The notes beneath the pieces were generated by a model. The model saw only the letters and a list, made by a program, of their open reading frames with translations, did not search any database and was not told the DNA's origin. DNA of 64,000 nucleotides from positions 496,001 through 560,000 of the forward strand of contig NZ_AP022581.1 of the NCBI RefSeq assembly GCF_010731535.1. The letters run 5' to 3'. This document shows positions 34,705 to 45,586 of this stretch, in pieces (position 1 is the first letter of the stretch; every line of letters begins with the position of its first letter). Source of the stretch: Mycobacterium lacus (GTDB lineage: Bacteria > Actinomycetota > Actinomycetes > Mycobacteriales > Mycobacteriaceae). A program made the position numbers and the translations under genes.

Positions 34705-35727
34705 GTGAACAGGCGGATTCTGACCTTGGTGGTCGCGCTGGTGCCGATCGTGGCGTTCGGCGTGTTGCTCGCGGTGGTGACGGTGCCGTTTGTCTCGCTG
34801 GGTCCCGGTCCCACCTTTGACACACTGGGGGAGGTGGACGGCAAGCAGGTGGTGCAGATCGAAGGGATCCAAACCCACCCGACGTCAGGTCACCTCAACA
34901 TGACGACGGTGTCCCAGCGCGACGATCTGACCCTGGGTGAAGCCCTGACGTTGTGGCTGTCGGGTCAGGAGCAGTTGGTCCCCCGTGACTTGGTCTACCC
35001 GCCGGGCAAGTCACGGGAGGAGATCGACAAGGCCAACAACGCCGACTTCAAGAACTCTGAAGACAGCGCCGCGTACGCCGCCCTGGGGTACCTGAAGTAC
35101 CCGGCCGCGGTGACTGTGGCGACTGTCAGTGACCCCGGTCCGTCGGTCGGCAAACTGAAGTCCGGTGATGCCATAGACGCGGTCAACGGCGCACCGGTGG
35201 CCACCGTCGACCAGTTCACGGCGCTGCTGAAGAACACCAAGCCAGGCCAGACGGTGACGATCGACTTTCGCCGCAAGAACGAGCCACCCGGCGTAGCGCG
35301 GATAACGCTGGGCACCAACAAAGATCGCGACTACGGCTTCATGGGTGTCGCGGTGCTGGATGCGCCCTGGGCGCCGTTCGTCGTCAACTTCAACCTCGCC
35401 AACGTGGGCGGGCCATCGGCAGGACTGATGTTCAGTCTGGCCGTCGTCGACAAGCTCACCACCGGTGACCTGGCCGGGTCAACGTTCGTCGCGGGCACCG
35501 GGACGATCAGCGTCGACGGCAAGGTGGGCGCCATCGGCGGCATCACCCACAAGATGGTCGCCGCGCACGCCGCCGGCGCCACGGTGTTTCTGGTGCCGGC
35601 CAAGAACTGTTACGAGGCGAGTTCCGACAACCCGTCCGGTATGCGGTTGGTGAAGGTCGAGACCCTCAGCCAAGCCGTGGACGCGCTGCACGCGATGACG
35701 TCGGGACGACAGACGCCCAGCTGCTGA
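34705..35727 (+). CDS. Membrane PDZ-Lon serine protease (YlbL/Rv3194c-like)
   Basis: 340 residues from GTG 34705, equal to Rv3194c. A membrane helix at residues 5-27 (ILTLVVALVPIVAFGVLLAV) anchors it. A PDZ domain follows (VSDPGPSVGKLKSGDAIDAV), then a Lon-type proteolytic domain with the catalytic serine in GGPSAGLMFSLA (~236) and lysine in ITHKMVAAHAAGA (~282). It should cleave membrane or secreted proteins on the outer face. It precedes the UPF0182 gene by 92 bp. Confidence 0.92.
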   Translation: MNRRILTLVVALVPIVAFGVLLAVVTVPFVSLGPGPTFDTLGEVDGKQVVQIEGIQTHPTSGHLNMTTVSQRDDLTLGEALTLWLSGQEQLVPRDLVYPPGKSREEIDKANNADFKNSEDSAAYAALGYLKYPAAVTVATVSDPGPSVGKLKSGDAIDAVNGAPVATVDQFTALLKNTKPGQTVTIDFRRKNEPPGVARITLGTNKDRDYGFMGVAVLDAPWAPFVVNFNLANVGGPSAGLMFSLAVVDKLTTGDLAGSTFVAGTGTISVDGKVGAIGGITHKMVAAHAAGATVFLVPAKNCYEASSDNPSGMRLVKVETLSQAVDALHAMTSGRQTPSC

Positions 35728-35825
35728 CGCGGCACCACGCTGGGTGCTGCGATGCGTAGAGTTGTGATCATCTAGAAAATCTCTAGCAACCAGCCTCAGA
35801 AGAGCAGGGAGCGTAGCTAGTGGGG

Positions 35826-38804
35826 ATGCGGCCCGCCGCACGGATGCCGAAGCTGACTCGGCGTAGCCGGATTCTGATCATGATCGCGCTGGGTGTGGTC
35901 GTGCTGCTGCTCGCGGGTCCACGCCTGATTGACGCCTACGTCGATTGGCTGTGGTTCGGCGAGCTCGGCTACCGCTCGGTGTTTACCACCGTGCTGGTAA
36001 CCCGCATTGTGGTTTTCCTGGTGGCCGGGTTACTGGTCGGCGGCATCGTGTTCGCGGGGCTCGCCTTGGCCTACCGCACCCGCCCGGTCTTCGTCCCGAA
36101 TAACGATAACGATCCAGTGGCGCGCTATCGCGCCGTCGTGCAGTCACGGCTGCGTCTGGTGGGTATTGGAATCCCGGCGGCGATCGGCCTGTTGGCCGGC
36201 ATCGTCGGGCAGAGCTACTGGGTTCGGATCCAGCTGTACCTGCACGGCGGCGAATTTGGGATCAGCGACCCGCAGTTCGGGAGGGATCTCGGCTTCTACG
36301 CTTTCGAGCTGCCGTTCTACCGGCTGGTGCTCAGCTACATGTTCGTGGCCATTTTCCTGGCGTTCGTGGCGAACCTGGTGGCGCACTACATCTTCGGTGG
36401 TATCCGGCTGTCCGGACGCACCGGCGCAATGAGCCGATCGGCGCGTATCCAGCTGGTCAGCCTCGTCGGCGTGCTGGTGCTGCTCAAGGCCGTCGCGTAC
36501 TGGCTGGACCGATACGAGTTGCTGTCGCACACGCGCGGCGGTAAGCCCTTCACCGGTGCCGGGTACACCGACATCAACGCGGTCCTGCCGGCCAAGCTGA
36601 TCCTGATGGCGATCGCGCTGATCTGCGCGGCCGCCGTTTTTTCCGCGATCACCCTGCGAGACTTGCGGATTCCGGCCATAGGGTTGGTCCTGTTGCTGCT
36701 GTCATCGTTGATCGTGGGTGCCGGATGGCCAATGATCGTCGAGCAGATCAGCGTCAAACCCAATGCCGCACAAAAGGAAAGCGAATACATCAGCCGAAGT
36801 ATCACCGCGACAAGGCAAGCGTATGGCCTGACGGCCGACGTGGTGACGTATCGCAATTACACCGGCGACAGCCAGGCCACTGCCCAGCAGGTCGCCGCCG
36901 ACCGCGCGACCACTTCCAACATCAGGTTGCTCGACCCCACGATCGTCAGCCCGGCGTTCACCCAGTTCCAGCAGGGCAAGAACTTCTATTACTTCCCCGA
37001 CCAGCTGTCCATCGACCGCTACCTCGACCGCAACGGCAGCCTGCGGGACTACGTGGTCGCGGCCCGTGAGCTCAACCCGGATCGGTTGATCGACAACCAA
37101 CGCGACTGGATCAACCGGCACACCGTGTACACCCACGGCAACGGATTCGTTGCGTCACCGGCCAACACCGTGCGGGGCATCGCCAACGACCCGAACCAGA
37201 ACGGCGGCTATCCAGAGTTCCTGGTCAACGTCGTCGGCGCGAACGGCAGCGTGGTGTCCGACGGCCCGGCGCAGCTGGACCAGCCGCGCATCTACTTCGG
37301 CCCCGTCATCTCCAACACGTCCGCCGACTACGCGATCGTCGGGAAAACCGGCAATGACCGCGAATACGACTACGAGACCAGCACCGAAACCAAGAATTAC
37401 ACCTACACCGGCAGCGGTGGAGTCCCAATTGGCAGCTGGATCTCCCGCAGCGTGTTCGCCGCGAAGTTCGCCGAGCGAAACTTTTTGTTTTCCAACGTGA
37501 TTGGCTCCAACAGCAAGATCTTGTTCAACCGCGATCCGGCGCAGCGGGTGGAGGCGGTGGCGCCGTGGCTGACGACCGACAGCGCGGTCTACCCGGCGAT
37601 CGTCAACAAGCGACTGGTGTGGATCATCGACGGCTACACCACGTTGGATAACTACCCCTACTCAGAACTCACCTCGCTGTCGTCGGCGACCGCCGACTCC
37701 ACCGAGGTGGCGTTCAACAAGCTGGCCCCGGACAAGAAGGTCTCCTATATCCGCAATTCGGTGAAGGCCACGGTGGACGCTTATGACGGCACGGTCACGC
37801 TGTACCAGCAGGACGAACAGGACCCGGTGCTAAAGGCCTGGATGCGGGTCTTCCCGGGCACGGTCAAGCCCAAGAGCGATATCACCCCCGAGCTCGCCGA
37901 GCATCTGCGGTACCCCGAGGACCTGTTCAAGGTGCAGCGCATGCTGCTGGCCAAATACCACGTCAACGACCCGGTGACGTTCTTTTCCACCTCGGACTTC
38001 TGGGATGTGCCGCTCGATCCGAATCCGACCGCCAGCAGCTATCAGCCGCCGTATTACATCGTCGCGAAAAACATTGCCAAGAACGATAATTCGGCCTCGT
38101 ACCAATTGATCAGCGCGATGAACAGGTTCAAGCGCGACTATCTGGCCGCCTATATCAGCGCCAGCTCCGATCCCGCCACGTACGGCAGGATCACCGTGCT
38201 GACCATCCCGGGCCAGGTCAACGGACCCAAGCTCGCCAATAACGCGATCACCACCGACCCGGCGGTATCCCAGGATCTGGGCGTGATCGGGCGCGACAAC
38301 CAGAACCGGATCCGGTGGGGCAACTTGCTCACGCTGCCGGTGGCGCAGGGCGGGTTGCTGTACGTCGAACCGGTGTATGCCTCGCCGGGTGCCAGCGACG
38401 CCGCCTCGTCGTACCCGCGCCTGATCCGGGTGGCAATGATGTACAACGACAAGGTCGGCTATGGCCCGACCGTGCGCGACGCGCTCACCGGCCTGTTCGG
38501 GCCCGGTGCGGGTGACGCCGCGACGGGGATACAACCCACCGAGGTCGCCGTGCCTCCGAACGCGCCGGCGCCAAGCGCGCCCCCGGCGCCCGCAGCGGGA
38601 CCAGGCCCGCCTGCGCCGGCGGCGGTGCCGCCGTCTCCCGACGGGACGGTCACTTTGTCCGCCGCCAAGGTGGCGGCCATGCAGGAGATCCAGGCGGCGA
38701 TCGGAGCGGCGCGCGACGCGCAGAAGAAGGGTGACTTCGCCGCGTACGGCGCAGCGCTGCAACGGCTCGACGACGCCATCACCAAGTTCAACAACGCCAA
38801 GTAA
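35826..38804 (+). CDS. UPF0182 large membrane protein (Rv3193c-like)
   Basis: 992 residues from ATG 35826, equal to Rv3193c; a GTG at 35820 would add two. The N-terminal ~300 residues hold about seven hydrophobic helices (e.g. [37 protein letters not shown]). A large soluble domain follows with conserved stretches such as [20 protein letters not shown] and [11 protein letters not shown]. The C-terminus is Pro/Ala-rich, then a short coiled tail ([20 protein letters not shown]). The family is widespread in actinobacteria and its function is unknown. A small CTAGA/TCTAG palindrome at 35772-35786 may belong to its promoter. Confidence 0.92.
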   Translation: MRPAARMPKLTRRSRILIMIALGVVVLLLAGPRLIDAYVDWLWFGELGYRSVFTTVLVTRIVVFLVAGLLVGGIVFAGLALAYRTRPVFVPNNDNDPVARYRAVVQSRLRLVGIGIPAAIGLLAGIVGQSYWVRIQLYLHGGEFGISDPQFGRDLGFYAFELPFYRLVLSYMFVAIFLAFVANLVAHYIFGGIRLSGRTGAMSRSARIQLVSLVGVLVLLKAVAYWLDRYELLSHTRGGKPFTGAGYTDINAVLPAKLILMAIALICAAAVFSAITLRDLRIPAIGLVLLLLSSLIVGAGWPMIVEQISVKPNAAQKESEYISRSITATRQAYGLTADVVTYRNYTGDSQATAQQVAADRATTSNIRLLDPTIVSPAFTQFQQGKNFYYFPDQLSIDRYLDRNGSLRDYVVAARELNPDRLIDNQRDWINRHTVYTHGNGFVASPANTVRGIANDPNQNGGYPEFLVNVVGANGSVVSDGPAQLDQPRIYFGPVISNTSADYAIVGKTGNDREYDYETSTETKNYTYTGSGGVPIGSWISRSVFAAKFAERNFLFSNVIGSNSKILFNRDPAQRVEAVAPWLTTDSAVYPAIVNKRLVWIIDGYTTLDNYPYSELTSLSSATADSTEVAFNKLAPDKKVSYIRNSVKATVDAYDGTVTLYQQDEQDPVLKAWMRVFPGTVKPKSDITPELAEHLRYPEDLFKVQRMLLAKYHVNDPVTFFSTSDFWDVPLDPNPTASSYQPPYYIVAKNIAKNDNSASYQLISAMNRFKRDYLAAYISASSDPATYGRITVLTIPGQVNGPKLANNAITTDPAVSQDLGVIGRDNQNRIRWGNLLTLPVAQGGLLYVEPVYASPGASDAASSYPRLIRVAMMYNDKVGYGPTVRDALTGLFGPGAGDAATGIQPTEVAVPPNAPAPSAPPAPAAGPGPPAPAAVPPSPDGTVTLSAAKVAAMQEIQAAIGAARDAQKKGDFAAYGAALQRLDDAITKFNNAK

Positions 38805-38822
38805 GCCGGGCCCCGAGCTGGC

Positions 38823-38847
38823 GGCACCGCCCGCCTGCGGGGGAGCG
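38823..38847 (+). repeat. Dispersed GC-hairpin repeat, copy downstream of the UPF0182 gene
   Basis: GGCACCGCCCGCCTGCGGGG followed by GAGCG, 19 bp after the UPF0182 stop. It shares the CCCGC(T/C)TGCGGGGGAG core with 27631-27665 and could serve as a terminator here. Confidence 0.55.
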
Positions 38848-38900
38848 TGTTTGTACATCGTCACGCCGTGATCCGTGGCATTCTGCGTACGCTCGTCGAG

Positions 38901-39914
38901 CTACCGCTGCATCCGGCGGGCGACCTCGCCGTACCGCTCGAAGCGTTCTGGATCGCCCACGGCGTTGTACAACACGATGCGTGTCGCGATCCGGGCATAC
39001 TTCTCGGCGAGCGCGTCGGCCAACCCGTCCCAGGTCGACTCGGTGGCAAAGACGGCGATGTGCTCGTCGGTGATCTGGGCCGCCATGCCGGCGAAGTCCC
39101 CGGCCTTTTGCTTCTCGCGTATCCGCGCGGTCGTGCCCTCGAACCCGGCCTCGTCCCAGACGAACGCATAGTTCGGTGTGCTTCCGTAGAAGGCCAAGCT
39201 GCCTCGCACCAACTCGCGTTCGTTCGCGCGCTCTGCGTCGCTGTCACCGACGATCGTCATCACCGGCACGATCACCGCGACATCCGACGGCGAGCGCCCC
39301 GCTTTCGCCGCGCCTTCGGTGATGTTCGGCAGGAGGTGACGGACGAGATAGCCGGGCTCGCCAATCGGATGGACATGCACCCCGTCGGCCACTTCGCCGG
39401 CCATCCGCAACATCCACGGATTCACCGCTGCGACATCGACTTTAGGATCGGGTGCGTCGATTGGTCCCGGGTTCCACTGCGGGGTGAGGAAGTCGAGATC
39501 GTAGAACTCACCGTGGTGAGCCAGTGTCCCCGTTCGGAAAGCGGCGAAGCACGCCTTCACGGCGCGCACGTAGTCACGCAGTCGCGGTCCGGGTCGGTCG
39601 AAGGCCACACCGTAGCGCCGCACGATATGAGTGCGCACTTGCGTGCCGAGGCCGAGCCGGAACTTCCCGCCGCTGGCTTCTTGGAGCTCCCACGCCGTCG
39701 CCGCCGTGACGAAGGGACTACGCGGAAATGCCACCGCGATCCCGGTGGAGAGTCCGAGACCGGGTGCGGCCTGTGAGGCGACGGCGGCGTTGAGATAGGC
39801 AGTGCGGCCGGCCTCGGTGAACACTAGACCGGAGAATCCCGCGGCCTGGGTTCGACGGGCCAGGTCGCCGATCTGGCGCAAGCGTTGCGGGATCGTCATC
39901 ACGTCGACGTGCAC
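38901..39914 (-). CDS. Luciferase-like (LLM) F420-dependent oxidoreductase
   Basis: 337 residues. Bacterial-luciferase-like TIM barrel features: RRTQAAGFSGLVFTEAG, GLGLSTGIAVAFPRSPF, GGKFRLGLGTQVRTHIVRRY and RAVKACFAAFRTG. This fits the TIGR03617-type F420-dependent subgroup common in mycobacteria. The substrate is unknown. It is divergent from the alpha/beta hydrolase, and is the first gene right of the block shared with M. tuberculosis. Confidence 0.85.
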   Translation of the reverse strand: MHVDVMTIPQRLRQIGDLARRTQAAGFSGLVFTEAGRTAYLNAAVASQAAPGLGLSTGIAVAFPRSPFVTAATAWELQEASGGKFRLGLGTQVRTHIVRRYGVAFDRPGPRLRDYVRAVKACFAAFRTGTLAHHGEFYDLDFLTPQWNPGPIDAPDPKVDVAAVNPWMLRMAGEVADGVHVHPIGEPGYLVRHLLPNITEGAAKAGRSPSDVAVIVPVMTIVGDSDAERANERELVRGSLAFYGSTPNYAFVWDEAGFEGTTARIREKQKAGDFAGMAAQITDEHIAVFATESTWDGLADALAEKYARIATRIVLYNAVGDPERFERYGEVARRMQR

Positions 39915-40008
39915 GGCGCATCAGTCTAGGTCTGATGTCGCTAACTGTGGGAAAGACGTCCAGTGCCAGCGGTGACACAGCCGAAGCGAAGAGCCACGCT
40001 CGGATACC

Positions 40009-40719
40009 GTGATAGAGACGTCGACCTACGCGCTGGTTCCGGGTGCTTGGCTTGGCGGGTGGTCCTGGCGACCGGTCGCCGAGCGGCTTCGTGCCGCGGG
40101 CAATCGGGCGATCACCTTGACGCTGCCCGGTCTGAACGACGCAGCCGACCCGACGGGTTATCGACTCAACGATGCGATCGACTGCATCGTCGATGCAGTG
40201 CACCGGTTGAAAGTCGACAACGTTGTGTTGGTTGCGCACAGCTGGGGTGGTTTTCCTGCCACCGGAGCCGCGCGGTTACTCGCAGGCCGGGTCAGCAAGA
40301 TCGTCTACTACAACGCGCACGTACCCGTACGCGGCCGATCGTTGGTCGACGAAAACCCGCCCGACAAGCGCGAGTTGATGCTGCGCATGATCGCGGAGTC
40401 GCCTACCGGCGCCATGGCGCCCCGCCTGGAATATGTGCAGCAGGAGTTGATGCAGGGTGTCGCGCCGCAGCTGCAGCGGTTGGTGGCCGATCTGATGACG
40501 CCGCAGCCAGGTGGCTATTTCCTCGGCGCTCTGGACTTCCAGCCGGTCGATCTCGGCATTCCTATGGTCTACATCGCCGCTGCCGACGATTGGGCGATGC
40601 CTCGACCGGCAGTCGAATCCGCTGCCCGACTCCGCGTCGACCCCGTCATCGTTCCGGGGACGCACAATGGCATGCTGACCCACCCCGACGAGGTGGCCAA
40701 CGCGATCCTCAGAGCCTGA
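40009..40719 (+). CDS. Alpha/beta hydrolase (EstC-like)
   Basis: 236 residues from GTG 40009. It begins in the EstC manner (YALVPGAWLGGWSWRPVAER), with the oxyanion region close to the N-terminus, the nucleophile in LVAHSWGGFPATG, the acid in YIAAADDWAMPRP and the histidine in VPGTHNGMLTHPDEVA. An esterase or small-molecule hydrolase. Codon use is ordinary. Confidence 0.86.
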   Translation: MIETSTYALVPGAWLGGWSWRPVAERLRAAGNRAITLTLPGLNDAADPTGYRLNDAIDCIVDAVHRLKVDNVVLVAHSWGGFPATGAARLLAGRVSKIVYYNAHVPVRGRSLVDENPPDKRELMLRMIAESPTGAMAPRLEYVQQELMQGVAPQLQRLVADLMTPQPGGYFLGALDFQPVDLGIPMVYIAAADDWAMPRPAVESAARLRVDPVIVPGTHNGMLTHPDEVANAILRA

Positions 40720-40752
40720 TTCCTCGTTAAAAGCTTTGCAGCACCGTCATTT

Positions 40753-41724
40753 TCAGCTGCGCGATGCGGTGCGAAATCTGTCTCGGTACGCCTTCGGCGT
40801 GATGCCGATGTGATTGAGGAACACCCGCCTCAGCGTTTCCGGGCTGCCGAAGCCCGCCAGTCGTGCGGTTTCCGCCACCGACCGGCCGGCTTCGAGCCCG
40901 GCACGCGCGAAGTCGATTCGCACCAATTCCACATAGCGCGCGGGAGTCATCGCCAGTTCGGACTGGAACAGCCGGGTCAGCTGACGGGTGCTCAGCGACG
41001 CCCGGGACGCAAGCTTCGTCACGCTGTGGTCGGCGCCGGGGTCGGCGGCGACGGCGTCGGTGACGGCGCGCAGCGGGGAGTCCGGCGGCGGATCGGCCTC
41101 CATCAAGACGGAGAACTGCGATTGCCCGCCAGCGCGTTTGAGATACACGACCAAAGACCGCGCCACGTTGCGGACCAACTCGGGCCCGTAGTCCAGCTCG
41201 ACCAACGCCAGCGCGAGGTCGATGCCCGACGACACCCCCGCCGATGTGAACACGTCGCCGTCACGGACGAAGATCGCGTCGGGCTCGACGCCCACGTCGG
41301 GGAAGGCGCGGGCCAGGCGTCGGGTATGGCGCCAGTGCGTGGTGGCCCGCCGGCCATGGAGCAGCCCCGCCTGCGCCAAGATGAACGAACCCGTACACAC
41401 CGACGCCAGTCGCCGGGTTCGGGTCGGCACCGTCCTCATGGCGTCGATCAGCGCGGGATCGATTGGCCGGCCGACCAGTTGATCGCCGCCCGCGACCAGG
41501 ACGGTGTCGGCGGAGTTGATCGACGCAATGTCGGTGGTAACGGCGAAATGTGTTCCTATTGACGTGGTTACGTCGTGGCCGTCTACGGAGGCGATCTCGA
41601 GCTCATAATGCGCGCCAAACCGGTTGGCTTCGGCGAACACCTCGGCGGGGCCGACAGCATCTAACAGCTTCACGCCGTCGAAGACGACGATCACCACCAC
41701 GCGGGTCTTATCGAGGTCGCCCAT
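40753..41724 (-). CDS. GlxA-type AraC-family transcriptional regulator
   Basis: 323 residues from ATG 41724. The N-terminal DJ-1/PfpI-like domain is VVVIVVFDGVKLLDAVGPAEVFAEANRFG with VCTGSFILAQAGLL around the nucleophile-elbow cysteine. The C-terminal AraC double helix-turn-helix includes ASLSTRQLTRLFQSELAMTP and GFGSPETLRRVFLNHIGITP. It is divergent from the HD-hydrolase operon (105 bp between starts) and is the obvious candidate regulator of it. A longer frame upstream to 42762 exists but begins in the antisense of that operon and was not used. Confidence 0.9.
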   Translation of the reverse strand: MGDLDKTRVVVIVVFDGVKLLDAVGPAEVFAEANRFGAHYELEIASVDGHDVTTSIGTHFAVTTDIASINSADTVLVAGGDQLVGRPIDPALIDAMRTVPTRTRRLASVCTGSFILAQAGLLHGRRATTHWRHTRRLARAFPDVGVEPDAIFVRDGDVFTSAGVSSGIDLALALVELDYGPELVRNVARSLVVYLKRAGGQSQFSVLMEADPPPDSPLRAVTDAVAADPGADHSVTKLASRASLSTRQLTRLFQSELAMTPARYVELVRIDFARAGLEAGRSVAETARLAGFGSPETLRRVFLNHIGITPKAYRDRFRTASRS

Positions 41725-41829
41725 CTGCCCATTGTGTCGCAATTTGTGGGAACAACGGCTCAAACGACCCCGGTCAGACAGCCGTCCCATCCCGCACACT
41801 GGGCACATCCCAACCGAGGAGGTCTGATC

Positions 41830-42480
41830 ATGACGATTGAGTCGATCGAAACCGTTGCCGGCATCGTGATACCTGATACGCCGCTGGTTCGCGAGGTCAC
41901 CGAGTTCATTCGCGACGCCGAAGACGACCTGCTGTTCGACCACTCCCGGCGGGTGTTTCTCTTCGGTGTGCTGCACGGCCGTCGCCTCGGCCTGGAGCCA
42001 GACCGGGAGCTGCTGTACGTGGCGGCGATGTTTCACGACCTCGGCCTGACCCCGCGCTACCGCAGCTCCGCCCGACGCTTCGAGGTCGACGGCGCCGACG
42101 CCGCCCGAGATTTCCTGCTGGAACGTGGGTTTGACGAAGCCGACGCCGAAAAGGTGTGGTTGGGAGTCGCGTTGCACACCACGCCCGAGGTACCGGAATA
42201 CCTCCAACCCGAAATCGCTTTGGTCGCAGCGGGTGTCAAGACCGACGTAGTGGGTGTCGGTCTCGGCGACCTGTCGGCCGAGGCTGTTGCCGCGGTCACG
42301 GACGCCCATCCGCGCCCGGACTTCAAGAACCGCATCCTGGCGGCCTTCAACGACGGCATGAAGCACCGTCCCAAGAGCACCTACGGCACCATGAACGCCG
42401 ATGTGCTGCAACATTTCGACCCCACATTTGTCCGCCAGAACTTTGTCGACATCATCCTGAGCAACCCGTGGTCCGAATAG
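41830..42480 (+). CDS. HD-domain hydrolase (cyanamide-hydratase-like)
   Basis: 216 residues from ATG 41830, behind a GAGGAGG ribosome-binding site. HD-family metal ligands are visible: [22 protein letters not shown] and [14 protein letters not shown]. The opening [20 protein letters not shown] resembles the cyanamide-hydratase/urea hydro-lyase subgroup of HD proteins. The actual substrate is unknown. It is the first gene of an apparent operon divergent from the GlxA regulator. Confidence 0.83.
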   Translation: MTIESIETVAGIVIPDTPLVREVTEFIRDAEDDLLFDHSRRVFLFGVLHGRRLGLEPDRELLYVAAMFHDLGLTPRYRSSARRFEVDGADAARDFLLERGFDEADAEKVWLGVALHTTPEVPEYLQPEIALVAAGVKTDVVGVGLGDLSAEAVAAVTDAHPRPDFKNRILAAFNDGMKHRPKSTYGTMNADVLQHFDPTFVRQNFVDIILSNPWSE

Positions 42481-42490
42481 CGACGCATCG

Positions 42491-43056
42491 ATGGAACGCA
42501 GTGACAACGACACCTGGGATCTGGCGACGAGTGTCGGCGCAACGGCGACAATGGTCGCCTGTGCCCGGGCGGTGGCCGGCAGACAAACGAACCCAATTGT
42601 CAACGACCCGTTCGCTGAACCGCTGGTGCGCGCGGTCGGCGTCGAACTGTTTGCGCGGCTGGCCAGCGGCGAGCTCGAGTTCTCCGACATCGGAAGCGGT
42701 TGGATGCCTGACTTTTTCGGCGTCCGCACCCGGTTCTTCGATGGTTTCCTTGGCAGCGCCATGTCCGCGGGACTTCGACAGACCGTAATTGTCGGCTCCG
42801 GACTGGACTCACGTGCCTACCGGCTTGCCTGGCCCACCGGGACCGTCATCTACGAGATCGACCAACCCGAGGTAATCGAGTTCAAGGACACGATGCTGGC
42901 TGGTGTCGGCGCCACACCGGCCGCCCGGTTGCGCAGTGTGGGCGTCGATCTCCGCCAAGAATGGCCGACGGCACTGCGGCAAGAGGGTTTTGACCCCAGG
43001 CAGCCCACCGCATGGCTGGCCGAGGGACTGATGATCGGATACCTACCGGGAGATGC
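42491..43056 (+). pseudogene. SAM-dependent methyltransferase (TIGR00027 family), N-terminal part, split by insertion
   Basis: Residues 1-189 of a mycobacterial TIGR00027 methyltransferase: [36 protein letters not shown], the SAM motif [17 protein letters not shown], and [16 protein letters not shown]. After GATGC (43052-43056) the frame runs into insertion-sequence DNA and stops at 43096. The remaining 110 codons resume after the second GATGC at 46619-46623. Joining 43056 to 46624 gives an uninterrupted 299-residue protein, the family's normal length. It begins 10 bp after the HD gene. Confidence 0.9.
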
Positions 43057-43074
43057 CCTCTCTGGCAGGGTTAG

Positions 43075-45073
43075 TCCGAAGTTAAGGCTGTTCTGATAGG
43101 CGAATCCGCGGTTTGACCTGGGGGTTTGTTGGTTTTGGTGGGTGGTTGTTGTGGCTACGCGGCGATGGTCAGTGGGATGGGGGCCTCGATAAGGTCGAAG
43201 GCGCGGCGCTGGTGGGGGGTGGGGTCGGTGAGCTTGTCGATTTCGATGTCGGTGTCGTGGTAGCGGATCCGGTCGCGGGTGAGGGTGCCCAGGTGTGTGA
43301 GCAGGTCGCGGAAGCTGCCGACCGGGTTGCCGTCGTCATCGTGTTTGGTGGAGGCCTTGGCTTGGGCGGTGGCGGAGCGGCGTGCGGGGCTACGGGGTTG
43401 TCCCGTTGTGGGGTGCTTGGTCGGTGAAGGTCAACGGTGCCCAGGCCTTGCGTAGATGCCAGGTGAGGTAGCAGGCGAGCATGCAGATGAGCATGTGGGC
43501 TTTGACCCGGTCTTGGAGGCGGTGGTGGATGGGCCGCAGGTCGAGGTCGTCGGATTTGATGATGCGGAAGTCGCGTTCGACGTTGGCGAGTTTCTTGTAG
43601 CTTTCGACTATGGCGGCGGGGTCGAGGGCCTGGGCGTCGACGCTAGTGCGCAGGACATAGATGCCGTCGAGGGCCGCTTCGGCGTCGATGGCGGCCTGGT
43701 CGCGGTGGTAGGTGAAGGCGGTGTCGGTGATGGTGAGGTGGAAGTGTTTGCCCACCTTGAATTTTCCGCTGACCCTACCGACCTCGATGCCGATCTTGTC
43801 GGCGCCGGACAGGGTGCCCTTGGTGACGCGTTCGGCGATGTGGGCCAGCTCCTTGTCGGTGGCGGCCAGCAGGTCTTGGCGCTTGCGGGCGCGTTCGGCG
43901 GCCAGTGCTGGGTTGCGGCAGGCGATCAGCCGTTCGCCGGGGTAGTCGGGGTGGGTGATCTCGGCGAGGTCTTGCTGGTCGAACAGGCTCATCTGCAGCG
44001 GCCCGTCGTCGCGAGCGAGTTTGGCGATCGACGGGGCGCGCAGCGCGGTGATCCAGTCGAAACACGCTGCGTCGTCGGGGGTGTCGTTGAGTTCGCGCAG
44101 CTTGTCGATGCGCGCGCCGGTGATCATGCCGCGGTCACCGACCAGGATCAGCCGCTGGATGGCGAGCTTGTCTTTGATCACCTCAACGATCTGGGTGAAC
44201 GCGCTCGGGTCGCTGGTGTTGCCCGCGAACACCCGCACCGCGACCGGGCGCCCGTCGGGGTCGGTGAGCACACCGTATTCGATCTGCTGGCACCCTTTCT
44301 TGCCGTCGCGGGAATAGCCGTGTGCGGCCAGCTCGCAGCAGCGCCCGGTCACCCACGAGGAACTCAGGTCGAACAACGCCATCCGGCCCGGGTTCACCGA
44401 CTCCGCGAGATGCTTTGCGGCCAGCTTCTTTCGATCGTCTCCTGGCGGCTGACAAGCCAGTCCATCGCCGCGTAGATCTCATCGGTGGATGCGTCGGCCA
44501 CACCCAGGTCGACCCCGAGGGTGGTATCAGACCACCAGCCCAGGGTGGATAGCTTCGATTTTGGCCGCACCACCCGCGAGATGATCAACGCGACAGCAAT
44601 GTCGCGGGCCCGGCATGGCGGGCCTAGCAGTGCGGCCAGCTTGAGCTTGCCCGCCATCGCCGCCACCGCTGCGACATCACCGTGCGGCAGCGACCGCGTC
44701 TTGCTGAACTCGCTGCCGGCCGCCACGAGCGTGTGCCCCTTAAGCGTCGCCTCGATGGCGGCGATCGCCTCCGGCGGGAGCTTGGACAGGTTCGCCAGAG
44801 TTTGGTGGCGCACCTTGCCCCCGTCGCGGAACGAGCGGCGCAGCAGGATCGTCTCGTAGAGACGTTGCTCGCCTGACTTCGTCACGTATCCACGCAGATT
44901 CCGGGCTACGTGCATCGAACCTGAGTATGCCGCCACGCCGTTATCCTAACGCATTCTCATCACACAACGTCGTAACGACACACCATATTCGTGGCTACAC
45001 TCGCCAACTGTGATTCTACTGATTTCCCAGGTCGGCTACACAATCCTCGAGTACCAGCGGTCGGAACTTCGGG
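43075..45073 (-). mobile_element. IS1634-type insertion sequence, copy 2 (1999 bp)
   Basis: Ends TCCGAAGTT (43075) and, inverted, CCCGAAGTT (45073) match copy 1's terminal repeat. TTAG flanks both sides (43071-43074, 45074-45077), parallel to the CTAG around copy 1. It lies within the left terminal region of the IS3-family element, so it arrived later. Its transposase is related to but clearly diverged from copy 1's. Confidence 0.75.
43155..44936 (-). pseudogene. IS1634-family transposase, two frameshifts
   Basis: ATG 44936 starts MAAYSGSMHVARNLRGYVTK. The frame shifts near 44425, where one A is missing against copy 1 (IERKLAAKHL becomes IERSWPQS). It then continues MALFDLSSSWVTGRCC, LILVGDRGMITG and ANVERDFRIIKSDDLDLRP, shifts again near 43395 (after HNGTTP), and ends DLIEAPIPLTIAA at the stop 43155-43157. 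All DDE regions exist but not in one frame, so no active protein is expected. Confidence 0.82.
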
Positions 45074-45142
45074 TTAGTTGAGACAGCAGGGTTCGAAAAT
45101 ATCTGACCAGGTATTGAGGGCAAGTAAGGATTGCAACGAACA

Positions 45143-45586
45143 ATGACGGCGACTTTGGCTGAGGTCCGGAAGGGTAGCGCCGATGATGAAGGCGTGGGAA
45201 CCGATTCGGCCCAGGGTCCGCGGGCGGATCGTCCCCGGCGGCGCAACTTCACCCCGGAGTACAAGGCGGCCATTGTGGCCGAGTACGACGCGTTGACCGA
45301 GCCGGGTGCGCGGGGTGCGCTGCTTCGGCGTGAGGGCCTGTACTCATCGCACATCGTGGAGTGGCGCCGAGCGCGCGACGCGGGCGCGTTGGACGGGCTT
45401 GCCCGGTCAGGCGGTCGTGGTAAGGACCGCGACCAGGCCGAGATCGAACGGCTACGGAAGCGGGCCGAACGGGCCGAGGCCGAGCTTGAACGCACGAGGG
45501 CCGCGTTGGATCTGGTGGGAAAAGCACACGCGCTCTTGGAGACGCTCTCCGAGAGCACGGGCACGCGGCCCGGGTCGAAGAAGTGA
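45143..45586 (+). CDS. IS3-family transposase OrfA
   Basis: 147 residues from ATG 45143. It has a helix-turn-helix of the IS3 OrfA type (RRNFTPEYKAAIVAEYDALT, GLYSSHIVEWRRARDAGALD) and a leucine-rich coiled coil (IERLRKRAERAEAELERTRA) for multimerisation. Its stop overlaps the GTG of orfB (GTGA at 45583-45586), the usual IS3 arrangement. The gene is intact, but its partner is not. Confidence 0.85.
   Translation: MTATLAEVRKGSADDEGVGTDSAQGPRADRPRRRNFTPEYKAAIVAEYDALTEPGARGALLRREGLYSSHIVEWRRARDAGALDGLARSGGRGKDRDQAEIERLRKRAERAEAELERTRAALDLVGKAHALLETLSESTGTRPGSKK

Noticed and set aside
41725..42762. Upstream extension of the GlxA regulator to a 669-residue protein
   Set aside because: The extension is antisense to the HD hydrolase and methyltransferase genes and shows no homology; the ATG at 41724 starts exactly at the DJ-1-like domain.
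44400..44440. Programmed frameshift in the copy 2 transposase
   Set aside because: No standard slippery heptamer is present, copy 1 is uninterrupted at this point, and a second frameshift occurs later, so mutation is simpler.
43113..44475. Gly/Val-rich plus-strand frames opposite the copy 2 transposase
   Set aside because: They mirror the minus-strand transposase codons, which carry clear DDE-family homology.
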